In this document: positions 46,459 to 55,071 of the stretch, in pieces
Layout of the letters: every line of letters starts with the position of its first letter
How positions within the stretch are numbered: position 1 is the stretch's first letter
Program-made: the position numbers and the translations under genes
Notes under the pieces: model-generated
The model's input: only the letters and a program-made list of their open reading frames with translations
Databases searched by the model: none
What the model was told of the DNA's origin: nothing
From: an uncultured Nitrososphaerales archaeon
Lineage (GTDB): Archaea > Thermoproteota > Nitrososphaeria > Nitrososphaerales > Nitrosocaldaceae
NCBI GenBank assembly: GCA_938030895.1
Contig: CALHIV010000011.1
Location: forward strand, 1 to 64,000
DNA length: 64,000 nt
Direction: 5' to 3'

Positions 46459-47688
46459 CTATACAGTTAGATAGGCCTTCTCTCCATGCAGTACTATATC
46501 CTCTCCAGCCTCTTCCTCCTGTGGTTTCAGTCTTATCGGTGTTACCTTGTTCATTATCTGCATTATTATGTATGTTAATGTGAATACAAATGCAGCAGTT
46601 ACAACTATGGCAAGTGCCTGTACACCTACAAGGTCTGCTGAGCCATATGCGACTCCTACGAGTTCACCTCCCGTAACCATTGGTGATGCGAAGAGCGCTA
46701 CACCCATGCTGCCCCATACTCCAGTCATACCGTGTATTGCTATGACATCACATGCATCATCAACCCTTAACTTCTCCTTGAAGAGGAGCACAAAACCATA
46801 GAAGACAACTCCAGCAACTGCACCTATAACCACTCCAGCCCATGCCTCTATGAATCCTGCTGCTGGTGTAACGGCTGCTAGACCTGCTATGCACCCGTTT
46901 GCTGCAAGGCTAGTACTTGGCTTCTTACTTTTAACCCATCCAGCAAGGAATGTTGTTATGGCACCTGCTGCTGCTGCAAGATTAGTGCTTACTATTGCTG
47001 CCACTGCTGCCTCATTTGATGCTAGAGCACTACCTCCATTGAAGCCATTCCATCCGAACCAGAGTAGGAATGCTGCAAGGAACTGGTATGGAACATTATG
47101 CTGAGCCATCGTCTCTGCCTTGCCGAACCCTAGCCTTCTACCGAGAGCGAGTGCTGCTGCGAGTGATGCGAACCCTGCTGCTACATGTATAACCATACCT
47201 CCAGCCCAGTCTCTTGCACCCATCTGTGCAAGCCAGCCTCCTCCCCATATCCAGTGTGCAACCGGTCCATAAACGAATATCATCCATATGAAGATGAAGA
47301 CAAGCCAAGGGCCAAAGCGCATCCTCTCTGCTATTCCTCCACTTATCAGTGCTACGGTTATTGCAGCGAACATGCCTTGGAAGAGGAAGAATAGGTAGCC
47401 TGGTATAGTTGGTGCATAATCCATTGGTTCTAGTGTAACGCCCTGCAGGAATGCATAATCGAATGTGCCTATCCATCCATGCTCAGATGGTGCAAATGCA
47501 AGGCTAAAGCCTATTATGAACCATGCTATTAAGCCTATGGTAGCTGTCTGATAGACCTTCATGAGTATGCCAAGTGCGTTCTTTGCCCTTATCAGCCCTG
47601 CCTCGAGGAAGCCTACCCCTCCTATCATGAGGAAGACCATTGCTGTAGAGACTATCATCCATGCTGTGTCTCCTGTGTCTATTGCCAT
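46459..47688 (-). CDS. amt: Ammonium transporter Amt
   Basis: A 409-residue channel-like ammonium transporter with eleven predicted helices. AFLLWFGWNGFNGGSALASN and DVIAIHGMTGVWGSMGVALF contain the conserved pore histidines, and AGGMVIHVAAGFASLAAALA is a typical helix. For an ammonia oxidiser this supplies nitrogen and perhaps substrate. The ATG lies about 20-30 bases behind ACTTTAAAAATACT on the minus strand, implying a leaderless mRNA. PII genes lie on the other side of this promoter. Confidence 0.95.
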   Translation of the reverse strand: MAIDTGDTAWMIVSTAMVFLMIGGVGFLEAGLIRAKNALGILMKVYQTATIGLIAWFIIGFSLAFAPSEHGWIGTFDYAFLQGVTLEPMDYAPTIPGYLFFLFQGMFAAITVALISGGIAERMRFGPWLVFIFIWMIFVYGPVAHWIWGGGWLAQMGARDWAGGMVIHVAAGFASLAAALALGRRLGFGKAETMAQHNVPYQFLAAFLLWFGWNGFNGGSALASNEAAVAAIVSTNLAAAAGAITTFLAGWVKSKKPSTSLAANGCIAGLAAVTPAAGFIEAWAGVVIGAVAGVVFYGFVLLFKEKLRVDDACDVIAIHGMTGVWGSMGVALFASPMVTGGELVGVAYGSADLVGVQALAIVVTAAFVFTLTYIIMQIMNKVTPIRLKPQEEEAGEDIVLHGEKAYLTV

Positions 47689-47705
47689 ATACCTACTACT
47701 TTACA

Positions 47706-47720
47706 TAGTATTTTTAAAGT
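47706..47720 (-). promoter_or_regulatory. TATA-like box of amt
   Basis: ACTTTAAAAATACTA on the minus strand, 18-32 bases upstream of the amt ATG. Very T-rich DNA (47719-47735) lies just upstream of it. Confidence 0.6.
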
Positions 47721-47843
47721 TTTTTTAAAAAAATAATATAATGATATCCAATAGCTTATCATTGATCTTGCTACTCAGGAATATTCCATAGAGATGATAA
47801 CCATTTGAATATCTTTTTATATAAGTTATCCTATAATACATAC

Positions 47844-48056
47844 ATGAAAAGGTACATTGTTGCTGCACTGGCTACGTTATCTCTACTATCGCTGATACTG
47901 ACAGATGCGTATGCTTTAGGTGCACCACAGCCCCTCCCAAAGCCTCCAGGTCTGATAGTAACCTATCTTGCTACACTCTTAAGCGTGTTATTCTTCATGT
48001 TTATACAGCATCTGGTAAGGAAGAGTTTCTACTCCAAGTACAGGCTAGTACCGTGA
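47844..48056 (+). CDS. Small membrane protein, 70 aa
   Basis: A short protein beginning MKRYIVAALATLSLLSLILT: a hydrophobic signal-like N-terminus with possible cleavage near AYALGA, a Pro-rich link (PQPLPKPPG) and a second membrane helix (LIVTYLATLLSVLFFMFIQH) with a basic tail. The ATG at 47844 lies 20-30 bases behind TTTTTATATAAG. It sits between amt and the PII genes, so a link with ammonium transport is possible, but no family is recognised. Confidence 0.7.
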   Translation: MKRYIVAALATLSLLSLILTDAYALGAPQPLPKPPGLIVTYLATLLSVLFFMFIQHLVRKSFYSKYRLVP

Positions 48057-48100
48057 CCAACTCCCCTTTTATTATCAAAAGCTTATCATTCTAGATAACA

Positions 48101-48109
48101 TTTATAATT
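48101..48109 (+). promoter_or_regulatory. TATA-like box of the PII-fusion gene
   Basis: TTTATAATT ends 22 bases before the ATG at 48131, which would place the start codon at or near the transcript 5' end. This argues against the upstream in-frame ATG at 48110. Confidence 0.55.
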
Positions 48110-48130
48110 ATGTTATCATTAGTTAGAGTC

Positions 48131-48811
48131 ATGAAGAGGATAGAGGCTATAGTTAGAACAGAGATAGTACCAGATCTTAAGATACAGCTAGAGAAGTTTG
48201 AGATCTATGGGTTGAGCATGCATAACATAACCAGCCCACATATAACCTCGAGGAACGGTGCTGTAGGGAGAGGAGGTGGTATAGGCGAATTCCTTACAAA
48301 GATTGAACTCATAGTCAGCGATAGGGATGCAAAGAGAGTTATAGATGCTATAAGTACAGCATCTGGCAGATATAAAGAGCATACAAAGATCTTCGTCTCT
48401 ACCCTAGAAGAGATAGTCGATGTATCGCATATGCATTCCATAAAGGACCTTGAAGATGTGAGGGATGTGAGTATATCCTATAAGCATGATAGTGGTAGTG
48501 GTAGTGGTACTATAACCGATGTTGATGATGGAAGCAATGAGGAGAGGGATTCTACAGATCTACGTATGGATATCAACTCTGCTGAGTATGAGGAGCAGGG
48601 AAAGAAGAGTAGATTGGTACCGTTACAGAAGTACACTCTTATGAGAGTACTCAAGTTCTACAATACCAACAAGGATACATTACGATCAGAGTATAGGATA
48701 AAGTCCTTCAGTGATTTTGTGAACTTCTGCATACTCGGCTACTTACCGATAATAGAGAGCGAGATAAGGCAACAGAGTATAGAGGGAAGGAGTAAGCTGC
48801 TTAGAATCTGA
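48131..48811 (+). CDS. PII-like protein fused to an unknown C-terminal domain
   Basis: A 226-residue protein, about twice PII length. Residues 1-105 align with PII (MKRIEAIVRTEIVPDLKIQL, then LTKIELIVSDRDAKRVIDAI), but the T-loop is changed (HITSRNGAVGRGGGIG) and the B-loop GDGKIF is replaced by RYKEHTKIF. An acidic Ser/Gly linker (SGSGSGTITDVDDGSNEERD) leads to a basic, helical domain of about 60 residues (RLVPLQKYTLMRVLKFYNTN, YRIKSFSDFVNFCILGYL) that I cannot place. Start ATG 48131 follows a TATA box. It lies in the amt locus, so it probably senses nitrogen or energy state. Confidence 0.8.
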   Translation: MKRIEAIVRTEIVPDLKIQLEKFEIYGLSMHNITSPHITSRNGAVGRGGGIGEFLTKIELIVSDRDAKRVIDAISTASGRYKEHTKIFVSTLEEIVDVSHMHSIKDLEDVRDVSISYKHDSGSGSGTITDVDDGSNEERDSTDLRMDINSAEYEEQGKKSRLVPLQKYTLMRVLKFYNTNKDTLRSEYRIKSFSDFVNFCILGYLPIIESEIRQQSIEGRSKLLRI

Positions 48812-48854
48812 TCACATGGCAAGGATTATCATAATGTTAGCATACTGGCAATGG

Positions 48855-48862
48855 TTTTTATA
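48855..48862 (+). promoter_or_regulatory. TATA-like box of the third PII gene
   Basis: TTTTTATA ends 24 bases before the ATG at 48886. It shows that this PII has its own promoter and need not be cotranscribed with the fusion gene. Confidence 0.55.
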
Positions 48863-48885
48863 GTATGAATTCTATTAATACTAAC

Positions 48886-49224
48886 ATGAAGAAGGTAGAG
48901 GCCATAGTTGCATCTGAGAAGGTAGATATAGTCTATAGAGCATTGAAGCGATATGGTGTAGATAACATATTCATAGTTAATGGGTATGGCAAAGGTCTCT
49001 TTCAGAATATAGTGCTAACAGGGGCAAGGGGTACTGGCTCATACAAGCCAGAACTCATGCCAGCATCAAAGATCGAACTCATAGTTGCTGATAGAGAGGT
49101 TGAAGATGTGCTAGATATAATTGCAAAGAATGCAGGGATAGGCATAAACGAGGGCCTAGTTGGAAGAGCAGTCATAACTCCTATAGAGCAGGTAAGGAGG
49201 CTAGAGAAGACGGTAAAGGTTTGA
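48886..49224 (+). CDS. PII-like protein with degenerate B-loop
   Basis: A 112-residue PII (MKKVEAIVASEKVDIVYRAL). The T-loop region NIVLTGARGTGSYKPELMP is well conserved, but the B-loop TGxxGDGKIF is replaced by INEGLVGRAVITPIEQVRRL, lacking the Asp and Lys that contact ATP. It could bind a different ligand, act in mixed trimers or dock to Amt in a fixed state; all three are inference. I use the ATG at 48886 because of the TATA box upstream. An in-frame ATG at 48865 is less likely. Confidence 0.87.
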   Translation: MKKVEAIVASEKVDIVYRALKRYGVDNIFIVNGYGKGLFQNIVLTGARGTGSYKPELMPASKIELIVADREVEDVLDIIAKNAGIGINEGLVGRAVITPIEQVRRLEKTVKV

Positions 49225-49326
49225 GTAGATAACGTACGTTTATACGCTATAAATTAGCGCTTATACTGGTTATGGTTACTATTAATACTGGTTAGGATAT
49301 GCTCCTACTCACTAGTATTATCTGCA

Positions 49327-49992
49327 TCATCTGAGGCTCATCTTTATCAACTCTATAGTTCTATCTACAGCATCTCTAGCCAAAGATTCACTTATACTCT
49401 CCATAATATAGCAGCCAACTATCAATACCTTGCTAGTATTATCCTTCACAGATGTTCTTAGGGCATCTCTGTGAGGGAATAAATGTACTACTCCTATACC
49501 ATCTGCAAGTACCAACTCATTCCCTTTAAGCATGCTAACCCTGCCTGTGATATCAACGAACTCCTCGCCATTCATAGCCCTCCTAAGTATGAGAGCACCT
49601 CTAACTGCTGCAAGATCGTATATGCCTATAGGTACAAGCGTCTCTATAGATGCTATATTACCAGCGTCCACTACGTTGTTTATCCTAGGTATGCTTCCTG
49701 CCAAGAATCTCCTTGCTAGTGCCTCGCTTGATGGTCTAACCTTTGTGGGATCTATACCTAGCCTCCAGTAAAAGTCCCTGAATGCTCTAACAACGGGATG
49801 GTTCTTCAGATCATCCTTATTCAACTGCAGCCTTCTCCTCAATCCATCTATAGCATAGGTATAGTCATAGTCATGCCTTATCCTAACATCCATAGCCTTT
49901 GCATAAAGGCCTATCTTGTATGTATCCCTAACCTCCTCTGCTATAGTTATTACTACACTATCATGATCACCTTCATTGCAGCCTATACTCAT
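49327..49992 (-). CDS. B3/B4 tRNA-binding domain protein
   Basis: A 221-residue stand-alone copy of the B3/B4 domain of phenylalanyl-tRNA synthetase beta chain. Blocks include VRAFRDFYWRLGIDPTKVRP, VVDAGNIASIETLVPIGIYD and LADGIGVVHLFPHRDALRTS. Such proteins are thought to edit mischarged tRNA or bind amino acids. Alone, with no operon partner. Confidence 0.85.
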   Translation of the reverse strand: MSIGCNEGDHDSVVITIAEEVRDTYKIGLYAKAMDVRIRHDYDYTYAIDGLRRRLQLNKDDLKNHPVVRAFRDFYWRLGIDPTKVRPSSEALARRFLAGSIPRINNVVDAGNIASIETLVPIGIYDLAAVRGALILRRAMNGEEFVDITGRVSMLKGNELVLADGIGVVHLFPHRDALRTSVKDNTSKVLIVGCYIMESISESLARDAVDRTIELIKMSLR

Positions 49993-50019
49993 CCCTATAC
50001 TTAGATGTAGAGAAGTAAA

Positions 50020-50075
50020 TAATTCTATTCTATTCCATTCTATTCTCTTCTATTCTATTCTCTTCTATTTACTAA
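50020..50075. repeat. TTCTA pentamer repeat
   Basis: About ten imperfect copies of TTCTA/TTCTC lie between the B3/B4 gene and the next membrane protein. No gene. Confidence 0.65.
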
Positions 50076-50196
50076 CCTTAAACTATCTATACTGTACAAG
50101 AGTAATGTATATGAGTCTGCTCCATCTCCAACATTTAATTAATACAACCCATCTATAACCAAAAAAATTTTATCTTTGCATTAAGCGAATAAGAGT

Positions 50197-50775
50197 ATGC
50201 AGCCACAGAGTGATGAACCTAACAGGTATGAGTACTCTAGAGGCATACTCGTCTATAAGATCATCTTCTATATCTGCGCTGCAATAATGTTGAGCATAAC
50301 TGTATATGCCATCGCTGAGAGCCTTAGAGAGTACCTTGCAAGTGGGAGCGTAGTTATAGGCGAGGTTCTCGTGAGTACTGAGGTACCATTCAAGGGCTTC
50401 GCAAAGCTTGTAACCTATCTCATGGTCTCCTCTATAGTAGGCTGGTACTGTGTAACGAAGATAGGGAGGGAGAAGACTAGGAACATCTCTGCTAAGAGTA
50501 GAGCGATCCTCAAGTTGATAGCATTATCAATAGCAGTAGTCTCCTTGTATGAGTTTATATACAACTTTGTAGTATGGAATGCTCTCATGACTGCAGATGC
50601 TATTAGTGGGATAATAAGGATAGATGTTCTAAACATCCCTTACCCTAATCCAAAGACGCCTTGGAGCCTGGTATTCGCTACAAAGATGTTCCTCGCTGCA
50701 TTCGTTATCAGTGCACATGCGTTCTACCTTATGGCTAGGGATGAGAGGAGAGTATCTGATAGGTTAGATGAATAG
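50197..50775 (+). CDS. Four-helix membrane protein, 192 aa
   Basis: Membrane segments are near residues 20-42 (VYKIIFYICAAIMLSITVYA), 68-86 (KLVTYLMVSSIVGWY), 105-125 (LKLIALSIAVVSLYEFIYNF) and 160-180 (VFATKMFLAAFVISAHAFYL). Both ends are charged and likely cytoplasmic. I recognise no family; similar proteins of unknown role occur in ammonia-oxidising archaea. A TATA-like AAATTTTATC lies about 30 bases before the ATG. Confidence 0.7.
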   Translation: MQPQSDEPNRYEYSRGILVYKIIFYICAAIMLSITVYAIAESLREYLASGSVVIGEVLVSTEVPFKGFAKLVTYLMVSSIVGWYCVTKIGREKTRNISAKSRAILKLIALSIAVVSLYEFIYNFVVWNALMTADAISGIIRIDVLNIPYPNPKTPWSLVFATKMFLAAFVISAHAFYLMARDERRVSDRLDE

Positions 50776-50826
50776 AACAGGTTGGCCATAGCCACATTTA
50801 AATAACCACAATCCCACTATATCTCT

Positions 50827-51474
50827 ATGCCATATACATCAGAAGGGGAAGGGTATGAGTACGAGGATGTTGAATCATTGCTTAATAAGCCCGTTGAGTA
50901 TGTACTAACTACTAACGTAGTCACACTTGAAGGGAATATGAGCGCTGCCGATGCTGCTTCTATAATGAAGGAGAGGAACTCTAGGAGTGTACTTGTAACA
51001 CACAATGGTGAGGCCATAGGTATAGTGACAAAGACAGATATACTCTTCAGGGTCATGGCTCAAGGCAAGAACCCCAACAAGGTTAGGCTTAGGGAGATAA
51101 TGAGCTCACCAATTATAACAATATCTCCAAAGACAAGTATAAGCGATGCCTTGGCAGTTATGGAGAAGCATGTGTTGAGGCAGGTTGTGGTCAGTTCTGG
51201 CCCAACAGTCATAGGCATGGTTACCAGAGAGGGCCTGTTTGAGAGGATACACAAGGCAAGCATGATCACAACGCAGACCGCATTGAAGGGTACTCCTGTA
51301 TGCATAATAAACCCAAAGGCCATAGCATATGTTAAGGAGGCTATCGAGGCAAAACTATCATGCCCATACTGTGGTTCGCCATTCGATGACAAGAATGCCT
51401 TATCAAAACACATAGATAGATTGCATATAGGCTCTGGTGTACTTGAAGGGGATGTTAGGAGGATAGTTGAGTGA
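50827..51474 (+). CDS. CBS-domain pair with C-terminal C2H2-type zinc finger
   Basis: A 215-residue protein. Two CBS domains (VEYVLTTNVVTLEGNMSAAD, MSSPIITISPKTSISDALAV) form an adenosyl-nucleotide sensor. They are followed by CPYCGSPFDDKNALSKHIDRLH, a Cys2-His2 finger. CBS pairs usually regulate something by binding AMP or ATP; the finger suggests nucleic-acid or protein contact. TATA box CATTTAAATAACC lies about 30 bases upstream of the ATG. Confidence 0.88.
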   Translation: MPYTSEGEGYEYEDVESLLNKPVEYVLTTNVVTLEGNMSAADAASIMKERNSRSVLVTHNGEAIGIVTKTDILFRVMAQGKNPNKVRLREIMSSPIITISPKTSISDALAVMEKHVLRQVVVSSGPTVIGMVTREGLFERIHKASMITTQTALKGTPVCIINPKAIAYVKEAIEAKLSCPYCGSPFDDKNALSKHIDRLHIGSGVLEGDVRRIVE

Positions 51475-52053
51475 TAACCATAACCATTATAGAGCCATGC
51501 TTACTGATCGCATTAAATGCTAGTGGTTGAATATACTTCATACTACTTATATAGCCTTAATCACCCTACTAATTATCAAGACTACATGGTATGTTTATAG
51601 ATAATATATAATGATAGATAATATACATGGTTCATAACCTCGATCCATATTCTATCCTCTTCCTCCAATCCTATCATACACCTCTGCCATGTGAACTAAT
51701 CTTGTAGATTATTCCAATCATTACTGCTACGCCTATATATGCTGCTATATGCTGCTGATCTCTACTTGTGCTGTTTTGTACGTTTCTGTCTAGCCATCTG
51801 TCTAGCATCCATTCTTATAGAGGATAAGTATCGTAATAGATAGATAGATAGTGTCTGTACAAACTGTATATTAGTTGCTCCTTACAAGTAGAGAGTAGCA
51901 TTCTTCGTACCGTTAGTATAAGATGGAGGTACGATCTCCAATGTACGCTATACGCCTGTTCTTCTGATAGCATCTGATTGGGTTGGGCCGATTCAGGGTA
52001 TACCTGCAACCTCATATAATAAAGAATAAAAGTTATGATGAAGCGTAGTATGC
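51475..52053. other. Intergenic region, about 580 bases
   Basis: No supported gene. GATAGATAGATAG units occur at about 51836-51850. The region holds the promoter of cobJ (AATAAAGAATAAAAG near 52017-52031). Confidence 0.5.
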
Positions 52054-52848
52054 ATGAGCGATGATATGCTAGAGGGTAAGGTAGGCAGGTTATACGTTGT
52101 TGGTATAGGTCCAGGATATGAGGAGCATATGACCTTTAGAGCAAGGCAGTGCATTAGGGATAGCAAGATAGTGATAGGGTATGAGACATACATAGATCTG
52201 ATAAGGCATATGCTGGATGGCAAAGAGGTTTATGCATATGCAATGACTCAAGAGGTTGATAGAGCTACTCATGCGATAGAGTTGGCAAGCAAGGGTAATA
52301 CAGTCTCCCTAGTCTCTAGTGGGGATCCAGGGATATACGGTATGGCCGGTCTTGTATATGAGGTGCTGGCAGAGCGCAACTGGGATGGGATAAACCCGTA
52401 TGTTGAGGTTGTGCCAGGTGTATCAGCACTTAATGCATCTGCAGCGCTGGTAGGTTCTCCCTTGATGGCAGATTTTGCAGTAGTTAGTATGAGCGACCTG
52501 CTTGTACCATGGGATATAATAGTGAAGAGAGTAGAGGCTGCAGCACAGGGTGACTTTGTGATAGTCATCTACAATCCTCAGAGCAAGAAGAGGGTTCACC
52601 AGCTTAGAGATACTAGAGATATACTCCTCAAGTATAGGAGCGCAAGAACCCCAGTTGCAATAGTCAAGTCTGCATACAGGGATTCACAGAGTATAGTGCT
52701 TACGGATCTTGAGCATATGCTTGAGTACCAAGACCATCTTGGGATGCTGAGCACTATAATAATAGGGAACTCATCCACATTCATCTACAAAGGGCTCATG
52801 ATAAACCCTAGAGGGTACAAGAGCAAGTACGAACTTGTAAAAGTATAG
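52054..52848 (+). CDS. cobJ: Precorrin-3B/cobalt-precorrin-3 C17-methyltransferase
   Basis: CobJ/CbiH contracts the corrin ring in B12 synthesis. The 264-residue protein has the methyltransferase loop VVGIGPGYEEHMTFRARQCI near residue 14, the SAM-binding SLVSSGDPGIYGMAGLVYEV near 88, VVPGVSALNASAALVGSPL near 124, and DFVIVIYNPQSKKR. No other cobalamin gene lies beside it. Confidence 0.9.
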   Translation: MSDDMLEGKVGRLYVVGIGPGYEEHMTFRARQCIRDSKIVIGYETYIDLIRHMLDGKEVYAYAMTQEVDRATHAIELASKGNTVSLVSSGDPGIYGMAGLVYEVLAERNWDGINPYVEVVPGVSALNASAALVGSPLMADFAVVSMSDLLVPWDIIVKRVEAAAQGDFVIVIYNPQSKKRVHQLRDTRDILLKYRSARTPVAIVKSAYRDSQSIVLTDLEHMLEYQDHLGMLSTIIIGNSSTFIYKGLMINPRGYKSKYELVKV

Positions 52849-52894
52849 GAGTATAGTTGAAAGATAGAGAGAGGGATAGAGAGATATAACCAGC

Positions 52895-53896
52895 ATGGAT
52901 AGGATGGGTATGAGTCATAACCATGGCTCTGATAGATTAGAGTTTGGAATACTCCTCCCCCAGGGTTGGATAGACGATCTCAATGGGTTGAGGTTTGAAT
53001 ACATAAAGGGGTTTGCCCTGATGGCAGAGAGTCTAGGCTTCGACTCGCTATGGGCGTATGATCACTTCATCCCATACAGGGAGTACAGACCGTTCATAGG
53101 CAAGCCGATGCTTGAGTGCTGGACACTACTCTCTGCAATAGCTGCAGTGACATCAAAGGTTAGGATAGGGCAGGTTGTTACATGCAACTCATACAGGAAC
53201 CCTGCCCTTCTTGCAAAGATGGCATCTACTCTAGATTACATAAGCAATGGTAGGCTTGAGTTTGGTATAGGGGCTGGGTGGTATGAGGAGGAGTATATAT
53301 CGTATGGCTATACATTCCCAAGAGCTAGAGCAAGGGTGGAGCAGTTGGATGAGGCACTCAGTATAGTAAAGTCTATGTGGGTAGATGAGTCGAGTACATT
53401 CCATGGCAGATACTATAATGTTAGTGGTGCTGTAAACTACCCAAAGCCTCTACAGAGGCCTCATCCCCCGATAATGGTTGGAGGCTCTGGCAGGCTCTTA
53501 CTCAAGGTTGCTGCAAAGCATGCAGATATATACAACTGCCCATTTGTAGACGTGGATGAGTTAACTGATAAACTGAGGATACTCAAAGAGCATTGCACGA
53601 ACATCAAGAGGGATTATAACACTATAGTCAAGTCATTGCTTATGAGGGTGATAATAGCAGATAGACATGAAGAGTTGATCGATAAGATTAGGGTAGTGAA
53701 GAGGAGTGATGAGAGTATAGATGGGTTCATTGCAAGGAATAAGGGTTCAACCATCATAGGTACACCAGATGATGTTGCAAGGGAACTTCAAGGCTATACT
53801 GCTATAGGTGTTAGACACTTCATCCTCCATCCACTTCCAGTAGGGGAGGATCTTGAATCACTGAGGCTTCTCATCGGTGCATGTAAGAGAGTATAA
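52895..53896 (+). CDS. F420-dependent-type luciferase-like oxidoreductase
   Basis: A 333-residue TIM-barrel protein of the LLM family. It has LEFGILLPQGWIDDLNGLRF, the flavin-pocket block DSLWAYDHFIPYREYRPFIG, VRIGQVVTCNSYRNPALLAK and LEFGIGAGWYEEEYISYGYT. The cofactor is probably F420, common in this phylum, or FMN; the substrate is unknown. It starts 46 bases behind cobJ and may share its transcript. Confidence 0.87.
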   Translation: MDRMGMSHNHGSDRLEFGILLPQGWIDDLNGLRFEYIKGFALMAESLGFDSLWAYDHFIPYREYRPFIGKPMLECWTLLSAIAAVTSKVRIGQVVTCNSYRNPALLAKMASTLDYISNGRLEFGIGAGWYEEEYISYGYTFPRARARVEQLDEALSIVKSMWVDESSTFHGRYYNVSGAVNYPKPLQRPHPPIMVGGSGRLLLKVAAKHADIYNCPFVDVDELTDKLRILKEHCTNIKRDYNTIVKSLLMRVIIADRHEELIDKIRVVKRSDESIDGFIARNKGSTIIGTPDDVARELQGYTAIGVRHFILHPLPVGEDLESLRLLIGACKRV

Positions 53897-54143
53897 TCTA
53901 ACAACGAAGGATCTAATCTAATCTAATCTTGTAAGGCTATATATGTAGAAGAGTGTAATATTCTTTCATGGTTACTTTCATGGTTACTCCCTTGAAAGGT
54001 GTGGTTACTACAATCATATACCGATGGATGACTAGTGATATACCATCCAAGCAGTAGTACTAAACATGCCCAGGGTGAGAAGATGGGTTTGTCAGTAGTT
54101 CTTAGATAGTTAACTTTATATATCATTTCTTACCATTTATTTG
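53897..54143. other. Intergenic region
   Basis: Contains ATCTAATCTAATCT repeats (53909-53930), a run of TTTCATGGTTACT direct repeats (53964-53988) and a TTTATATATC box. No gene. Confidence 0.5.
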
Positions 54144-54371
54144 CGTGGCAGAAGGAGGATACCTGCGAGCGAGGCAGCTTACAGGAAGGATATGCCCGAT
54201 ATGTGGCGAATTGAGTAGAGTAAGCCGAATGGGCATACATTTAAGTGTAGATGCAGTTTCCAAGCGGATAGACATTTAGTTGCTGCTTGGAATATAGCTG
54301 TAAAAGCAAAAGCAGAAGCAGAAGGAGAGTATAAAGAAGTGAATACAACTTTTCATAATATCAAGATCTAG
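54144..54371 (+). pseudogene. C-terminal remnant of an IS200/IS605-type TnpB
   Basis: The first part reads LRARQLTGRICPICGELSR, with the first CxxC of the TnpB zinc finger. After a frame change the sequence reads TFKCRCSFQADRHLVAAWNI and AVKAKAEAEGE, with the second CxC-type pair and the DRH-x-AAxNI signature that closes TnpB proteins. Nothing of the RuvC core remains upstream. Its last codons run into the 3' end of trmJ. Confidence 0.7.
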
Positions 54372-55065
54372 ACTCTGCACGCTTTATCGCTAGTATAGCA
54401 CTCCTCAGGAGTGATACCATGAGCATAACCTCTTTGGATGTAGCCATGCTTCTGCCAATAACCCTTCTTATTGCACTCTCTATCATGGGTACCCTATATG
54501 CCCTTGTATTTGCTACTCTTGCAAGTTCTACAGCATATCTGATGAGTAGATCTATCTCCTCCCTGCTTGCATACTCTACTCTATGTGTGCTTGAATCCCT
54601 AAATATCTCGTAGAGGATTATTGCTAGTGCATGGGATATGTTCAATGCTTTGTAATCCGTTGGTGTGTTTATGCTTACCACAACATCACATCTAGCAAGT
54701 TCCTCATTTGTTAGCCCTGTAGACTCTCTACCGAGGAGGAGGCATGCCTTATCCTTGCCTCTTACAATACCTGCTAGCATGCTAGCATCTACCGCATCCC
54801 TTATTATGTTGCTCCTATCCCTACTTGCTATGGATGTGCTTCCTACTATGATATCAAAGTCCATCTTGAGGATATCCTCAAATTGTACCCTCCTTGCTCT
54901 ATCCACTATGCTAGCAGCATGTGCAGCAAAGACCCTAGCCTTTGCTAGATCAACCTTCGGCTCTATCAGCAGCAACTCCTCGAGCCCAAAGTTCATCATA
55001 AGCCTTGCTATATGACCAACATTAACCTCATATACAGGCTCACAGACCGCTATGCTTATCTTCAC
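54361..55065 (-). CDS. tRNA 2'-O-methyltransferase, TrmJ/SpoU type
   Basis: A SPOUT methyltransferase. The knot motifs are present: EPVYEVNVGHIARLMMNFGL near the N-terminus, LLLGRESTGLTNEELARCDV in the middle and SINTPTDYKALNISHALAII late. The start is uncertain: ATG at 55098 abuts the ATG of the next gene (CATATG), but a GTG at 55065 gives the usual MKISIAVCEP-type N-terminus and leaves room for a promoter, so I prefer it. The reading frame is open to 55098. The target is probably position 32 of tRNA. Confidence 0.82.
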   Translation of the reverse strand: MKISIAVCEPVYEVNVGHIARLMMNFGLEELLLIEPKVDLAKARVFAAHAASIVDRARRVQFEDILKMDFDIIVGSTSIASRDRSNIIRDAVDASMLAGIVRGKDKACLLLGRESTGLTNEELARCDVVVSINTPTDYKALNISHALAIILYEIFRDSSTHRVEYASREEIDLLIRYAVELARVANTRAYRVPMIESAIRRVIGRSMATSKEVMLMVSLLRSAILAIKRAESRS

Positions 55066-55071
55066 AGCATA

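Noticed and set aside
47138-47476. Long antisense frames within amt, gatE, cdc48 and herA
   Set aside because: They are shadows of strongly coding genes; codon bias on the other strand keeps them open.
51815-52015. Minus-strand frame upstream of cobJ
   Set aside because: It is short, has no recognisable features and crosses a GATA repeat and the cobJ promoter zone.
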